Assembly (NCBI GenBank): GCA_018398815.1
Contig: CM031595.1
Span: 143,484,194 to 143,548,193, forward strand
DNA: 64,000 nucleotides
From: Conus ventricosus
Taxonomy: Eukaryota; Mollusca; Gastropoda; Neogastropoda; Conidae
Direction: 5' to 3'
Positions within the stretch are counted from its first letter, which is position 1. Each line of letters starts with the position of its first letter. The position numbers and the translations under genes were made by a program. The notes beneath the pieces are model-generated. The model ran no database searches and was not told where the DNA came from. It was given only the letters and a program-made list of their open reading frames with translations. This document shows positions 58,853 to 64,000 of this stretch, piece by piece.

Positions 58853-59619
58853 TCACTCCGATCTCTTTCTCTTGCAAGCACAGTGGTCTGTTTCTTTCCA
58901 TTGCTGATGGTCTGGCACATCGGTTGTGGGAAGAAGGCAGCGTCGGACTCGTCGATTCTTCAGAGACTCAGATTCAGCAAATTTTTTGCTCTTTTTAGGG
59001 GCTCTGGGCACAACAGTTGGAACATTCTGCTTTACAGGCGTGCGGAACACAGAGTCCCGAGTGCCAAGCAGAGGGTTAGGGCTGGCCTCACCATGTGTAG
59101 GGGACTGGGGTACAACTGCAGGACGGCTCTTTTCTGGTGTTCTCAGCTCCAGTCTTGGGGGAGGAGCTCTTCTCTTCAGGGACACTGTGGCATTCCCACC
59201 CGTCTTTTTCCTAGGGGTGCTGGGAAGTTTGGGTACAGTTCTCTGTTTGACAGGGGTGGTTGGAAGCAGCTTGGCGGCATCTGTGGTGGACAGCATACCG
59301 ACAGGATCTCTGGATCTGGAGCAAGGCACTTTCTGCGGACCACCAGACACTGCAACTGCTGGCTGTGAGTGAGAAGATGGGTCTGCAGACTGCACAGCTA
59401 GCTTGGTGTCAGTGGTGCCGTCACTGGAGTGTGGACTGGTCACCAGCAGACTGTCCACTGGGATGCGGCTCAAGGGCTGCTGGCAGGTGGCATACAGGAT
59501 CAGAGCGGCCTGGATGGACAGCACACGCATGTGGTTCTTGTCCCCGGCGAACAGGTCCCAGTAGATCGTGTGCTCCCACAGATGTTTGATGAAGCAGACG
59601 CGGCTCTTGTACAGCTTCC
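58853..59619 (-). CDS. C2H2 zinc-finger protein with basic Thr-Pro-rich tail, last exon
   Basis: Acceptor TTTCAG at 59620, then 254 codons to TGA at 58855-58853. It begins KLYKSRVCFIKHLWEHTIYW and LFAGDKNHMRVLSIQAALIL; joined to the upstream exon it completes a finger of form C-x2-C-x12-H-x3-H. The rest is low complexity with repeated TPVK, TPRK, TPEK and SPT motifs (possible proline-directed kinase sites) and ends in a basic, nuclear-localisation-like CACKRKRSE. A CVCG...FIKHLWEH finger followed by LSIQAALIL looks like a conserved nuclear family, but I cannot name it. Confidence 0.82.
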
Positions 59620-61332
59620 CTGAAACACAGCCACAGACCTTTATCAAATAAACAATAAAGTCTTGAAAGCTCTTTCAATTCTTCTTTGTGTACAAAACAG
59701 TAGGAAGGAGGGGGGTGGGGGGAGTTTACTTGTCTCACAAGCTAGTAGGTAGGGATTTTATGAGGATTTTGCAAATTTGAAGAATTACTCTGCATTTAAA
59801 AAAAATGTAAAACTGCATAACCAATGTTTACGGAATGAATAATGCAGCAACAGTATTCATAGGAAGAGGAGTGTATATGTCTGGGGGAGGAGAGCTTTAA
59901 CCTTTTTTTTCGGCTGGAAAATATCCACATAAAAATAAGGCGTATAGAGAAATTCTGGTCAAAGAGCAACATCACAGTCAACAGAAATACATTGGTATAG
60001 TTTATTCTTTCTGGGCTAATCACTTGCTAGGATCAAATGTGACCAATGTACAACATGTAAGTGCACATACAGGAAAGGGCTATGTTATAAGTAAGGAACT
60101 TGTAGAACAAAAAAGTGGGGAAAGAAGTGTGCTGCTCACCGTTTTCTATTTAGCATACTTTTCTAAATGAAGTGGTTTGAAATTTTTTAACATCAACTCA
60201 TTTCACGAGCTCCAGTCTGGTGAAGGTCTACATTTCCTGCACTTTGCACCATGAGCCAACAGACAGTGTCTGCTGGCAAAATGTAACCATATCTCATGTG
60301 ACATTCAAATAGAATAGATATGTACTGGAAAGACATGCTTCAAATCAACATGACAAAGCATTTGTTTTGCAGAACAGAGTCTATATTACATAGCAAGTTG
60401 AACTGCGCAGAACACTAAAGATTGAGAGAAACAGAACACATTTTTAAAAAAGCAACATTGTGTACCAGTCAAGCAGTCGGTGATGCAGTTAAACGGCTAT
60501 GATGTATGCCATTTTGTACTAGATTTCATGTGACAAACCTCGATTTAAGGAACCGCTTTAAAATACTCATTGCTCTCACACTGTGTGTGAACACTGGCAC
60601 TTATTGTTGTCAGGGACACGCTTAGTTAACAGGTGGTCTGGTAGAACACACTACAATTCAGAATTAGACCAGCGGTCTTCAGACAACACCTGATCATGTG
60701 CCGATTCTGCAAGCAAGTCAATGAAAAGTAATGTTCATATTAAGATGAAATCGCCAGAAGAACACTCAGCAACTGCACTGCGAATAATAAGGCCAAAGAA
60801 ATAAAAAGTGAAATAGGTGGAATGCTGGTTCCGTTCTGGATATGCTAACAGAAAACACTGTCACAAGACTTCATATAGTGTGACACCATACATTAGCAAG
60901 ACAATGCAACGGATCAACTACAGTTGTACAATGAAGTTATCCTGTCCATGGCTGTCTCAGTAGTCTGAAAAGCAGAAGACAGACTACCTGATGATCAGAA
61001 TTTAGGTCATATAGCTTCCAAAATCTGTCAATGCACACACTACAGTTTACTCAGCTCGTGCATTGCTATCAATGCAATAATTCCTTTATAAAGATGTTCA
61101 ACCATTTTTTGTATAATACTATCTAGTAGTTGTAACTTACCAAAGCTATACAACCACATTATGCAAAGCTTAAGATTTCTTTCCGTCACCATGGAAATAT
61201 ACATCTCCCAGCAGCTATCAGTATCACTGAGGGTATAAAACCAGCGGCATGAAACAAAACTTTGTCAGTTTTTAGGAGATCTCAAGCAGCTCTAACCAGT
61301 ATTGGCAGTATCCACCATGAACTTGCTCTAAC

Positions 61333-61382
<50 letters not shown>

Positions 61383-62325
61383 ACGCGTGCGTCTGTGTGT
61401 TTTCTATGCGTCTATTTTTGTGCGTTAGTTATGCTTCTTTAACATGTGTGCACAAGTCAGAACACATTTTTATCGAAGTATGTCCCTGCATGTGCACAAG
61501 TCAGTGAGCATATGTCACTGTGTCTTTATAAAGAGACAAAATGTGAATGTGTGAACATCACTTCTATAAGAAGGAACAATTTCACTATGCTTGCAGAAAG
61601 TAGGAATGGATTTAGTTTTAAATTCAACTGTCAAAGCTCTGTTGAGTTTGTAAAACCGCTCTGTCGCTGGTGGAGATTTTTTCAAAACTGCATGGACAAC
61701 GATCACAGAATGTATGAACTTAACTTATGAATAAAATAAAGCAAAGGGACCCTACTCCATTTCTCTGCAATTCTTTAACATGTCACTTGGCATTTGTTTT
61801 GATTCCAAACTGATCTGAAGCTGATCATTCATATCTTATAAAAGAACTGTAGTAATGTGAACAGACACAATTTGATAACCTGGCCCACAAGACCAAGTGA
61901 CAGAAAGAAGGAGAGTGAAGGACCAATATCTCATCTTGGCACTATCATAGGACAGGAGCCGCCACAGCTCGGCGCACAGGTTTCATATGTAACCAACTAT
62001 TAAAAAATGTCTTGCCAAACAGTTGCAGGTGGGCTAGGACTCTGCAGCTCTGAACATAGTGATAGACCAGCACCCAACCAGTTTCTACCAGTTTCTATTC
62101 TCAATCTTATTCAGCAATGTTTCTTTTCATTAGCAACAGTATAATGGAGGATTTCAGGGGGAAAAACATTCCTTGGCAATGAAAGAAACGGACATTTTTT
62201 ATCTTAATGATCTGATCTGAATATGGCACATGTATGCATATGGTGTGAAAAAGCAAATGACATACATTTTTAATTAAGTCCTAGTCCTTCACATTTCTAG
62301 TCATCATCAATTCAAAGCTAAAACT

Positions 62326-62358
<33 letters not shown>

Positions 62359-63855
62359 CCAGATGAGTAACACTAACACTGTTGGGTCAAACTTCAAACC
62401 TGACAAGAAACTTGTTTACTGCCAAAACCATGAAGAACAAAACTGTTGGTTTGATACCACCTTGGAATGGAAGAGGGTTCCTCTCCCGTAGCACTTTTCA
62501 TTTTGATTTTTTTTCTCGCAAATTAAGTGACTGTTATGTTCCGTTTCTGTTCAATGACTGACAAAAATGAACCTCAATGTAGATTTGATCCAGTTGTACT
62601 TGTTTTCAGGCCAGTGTCACACGAATATGAAATGTAAAGTTCTATGAGTGTGCTTTGCACTTTTGCAGTGTTCAGACACAGTGTGGTAAAAACAACATAT
62701 TTTACTTTAAAATGTTATTGCCATAATTTTTTTTTCTGAACTGAGTACTTCTATAGAATGCTACCAGTTCAGAATTAAACTAGAATCAGCAGTCTGTTGT
62801 TTTATAACATGCAGCCAATTCAGCAGTAAACTACAGTCAAAAGTACCTGGCAGCTGTTTGGTTATGCCAGTTGTGTTTTGTAAAGGACACATCATTTCAG
62901 TCTGCTTCACAGCACAGAACTAATCAACATGCGAAACATTCGACAAAAGCATTCAACATGATTTTTTTACTTGGAAATATCAAACTAAAAAACAGTGTCA
63001 AAGATAACAATTAAATTGCAAGTTAAATGCATTAATGATTAAAAAAAAATACTTAGAATGAATCAGGGACTGACAATATCTGATAAATTTTCATTTGTAC
63101 GAGTGATAATAATTACAAACAAAAGTGTTCTTTCTGAACCAAAAGTTGTGAAAGAATGATTTTTTCCCCCTCTATTTTCTTATTTTATCATGGAACACTC
63201 CGAGGTGAAAATAATTATTCGTGAATGAATTTTTTGAGTTGGTCTGCGAGTGAGTCCAGCAGAAGGGTGGGGCTGGAAACAAAATCTGTAAAATTAAATA
63301 GAAAGAAATTCAAACAATTGAGGGACGACGGAGGTTGGGGGGGTGGGGGGGGGGGGGGGGGGGGGGGTGGGGGGGGGGGGGGTGGGGGTGGGTGTGGAGG
63401 CACAGCGGCCACGTCAAGGCCACTGCCAGCACGTGACGAACCATGTGTTCAGTAAGTAGCTTTACTCAGTATCACACTTCCTGCAACCTGTTGACTCGCA
63501 TGCTCCACACAGTCTCAACATTCTGTAGCTCAGGCACATTAATCTTATTAACATGCAACATACCTAACATACACTAAATAACACATACTGTCAACGAAAT
63601 TCAAAACCAATTCTTAACCAACGGAATGGTCATACACGCATGTGGTCTGCCATTCCAATTCACATAACTATGGTGTAGTTTAACTGCTGCTGGTCAACTG
63701 TAAACTTGGAATGCGATGCGATGTCACTGCTCACTACATTCCCAAGTTAAACTGTACGAATAGGTTTTATGTTATCCCAGCGTATTTAGAAACAATGACA
63801 TAACGCAACTGAAGGCCATCCAAGCCACAACATCGAGACGGAGAAAACCTCTCAC
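59620..63855 (-). other. intron of the zinc-finger gene
   Basis: 4.2 kb between the two coding exons. It holds a (GT)n at 61341-61382, a (CT)n at 62331-62350 and a long poly(G) run (63338-63391), all simple repeats; nothing else recognised. Confidence 0.6.
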
Positions 63856-64000
63856 CACACACACAGCAGTTGATTCCGCCTCCATAATCAACGTAACGCT
63901 GTAGTACATCCAACACTTCGGCCAATTCCAGGTCTTTACGCTCCATATCATACAACTTTGCAGAATCATGACGAATCCTTCGAGGTCTAGAATGACTCTC
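63856..64000 (-). CDS. C2H2 zinc-finger protein, penultimate visible exon (continues past the window)
   Basis: Open from the window edge: SHSRPRRIRHDSAKLYDMER, then DLELAEVLDVLQRYVDYGGG and INCCVC, ending at donor G|GTGAGA. The split Gly codon agrees with the next exon, giving CCVCGKLY, the first half of the zinc finger. The true start lies to the right of the window. Confidence 0.8.

Noticed and set aside
1..64000. CRISPR arrays or bacterial operons
   Set aside because: The tandem arrays lack the repeat-spacer pattern, and the genes are spliced with GT-AG introns.

Overview
This is eukaryotic, intron-rich, repeat-laden nuclear DNA from an invertebrate animal. A mollusc, possibly a gastropod, is my best guess, from the retroelement and transposon mix, the abundant (CA)n/(GT)n and the very long poly(C)/poly(G) runs. 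Nothing here proves the taxon. Most long open frames are shadows of microsatellites or mobile elements.

The main gene is on the minus strand and fills about 40 kb (43762 down to 4198). It encodes CHTF18 (CTF18), the large AAA+ subunit of the alternative clamp loader Ctf18-RFC, which loads PCNA in S phase. I could place 23 exons, from an acidic N-terminus to the conserved C-terminal SNAVRR...DLL tail; almost all have consensus splice sites and most junction phases agree. The exon for the Walker A (P-loop) box, expected between 29150 and 27717, is not present. Two exons with Walker B or clamp-loader sequence carry one-base frame breaks, mostly at homopolymers. The likeliest cause is assembly or consensus error, but pseudogenisation cannot be excluded. 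The promoter side has an E2F site and an ETS site just above the start codon.

The introns hold a different minisatellite almost everywhere, with periods of about 38 to 69 bp. Two arrays are built from the adjoining splice site: one multiplies the donor of exon 12, the other multiplies the acceptor plus the first ~29 coding bases of exon 16. Other intron content is mobile: internally deleted hAT-like transposons with 6-bp target duplications, a piggyBac-like N-terminal ORF, tRNA-derived SINEs, non-LTR retrotransposon fragments and an exon-intron duplication.

From 43.8 to 58.8 kb lies a 15-kb intergenic region. It holds a foldback-like element with inverted arrays of TGTTCCCC, a complete type I hammerhead ribozyme motif directly beside it (45231-45283), a decayed repetitive protein-coding element interrupted by a SINE, a piggyBac-type MITE and a second hAT-like element whose interior looks unpolished. 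From 58853 to the right edge, again on the minus strand, is a second gene: the last two visible exons of a C2H2 zinc-finger protein with a basic, Thr-Pro-rich tail. Its 5' end lies outside the window.
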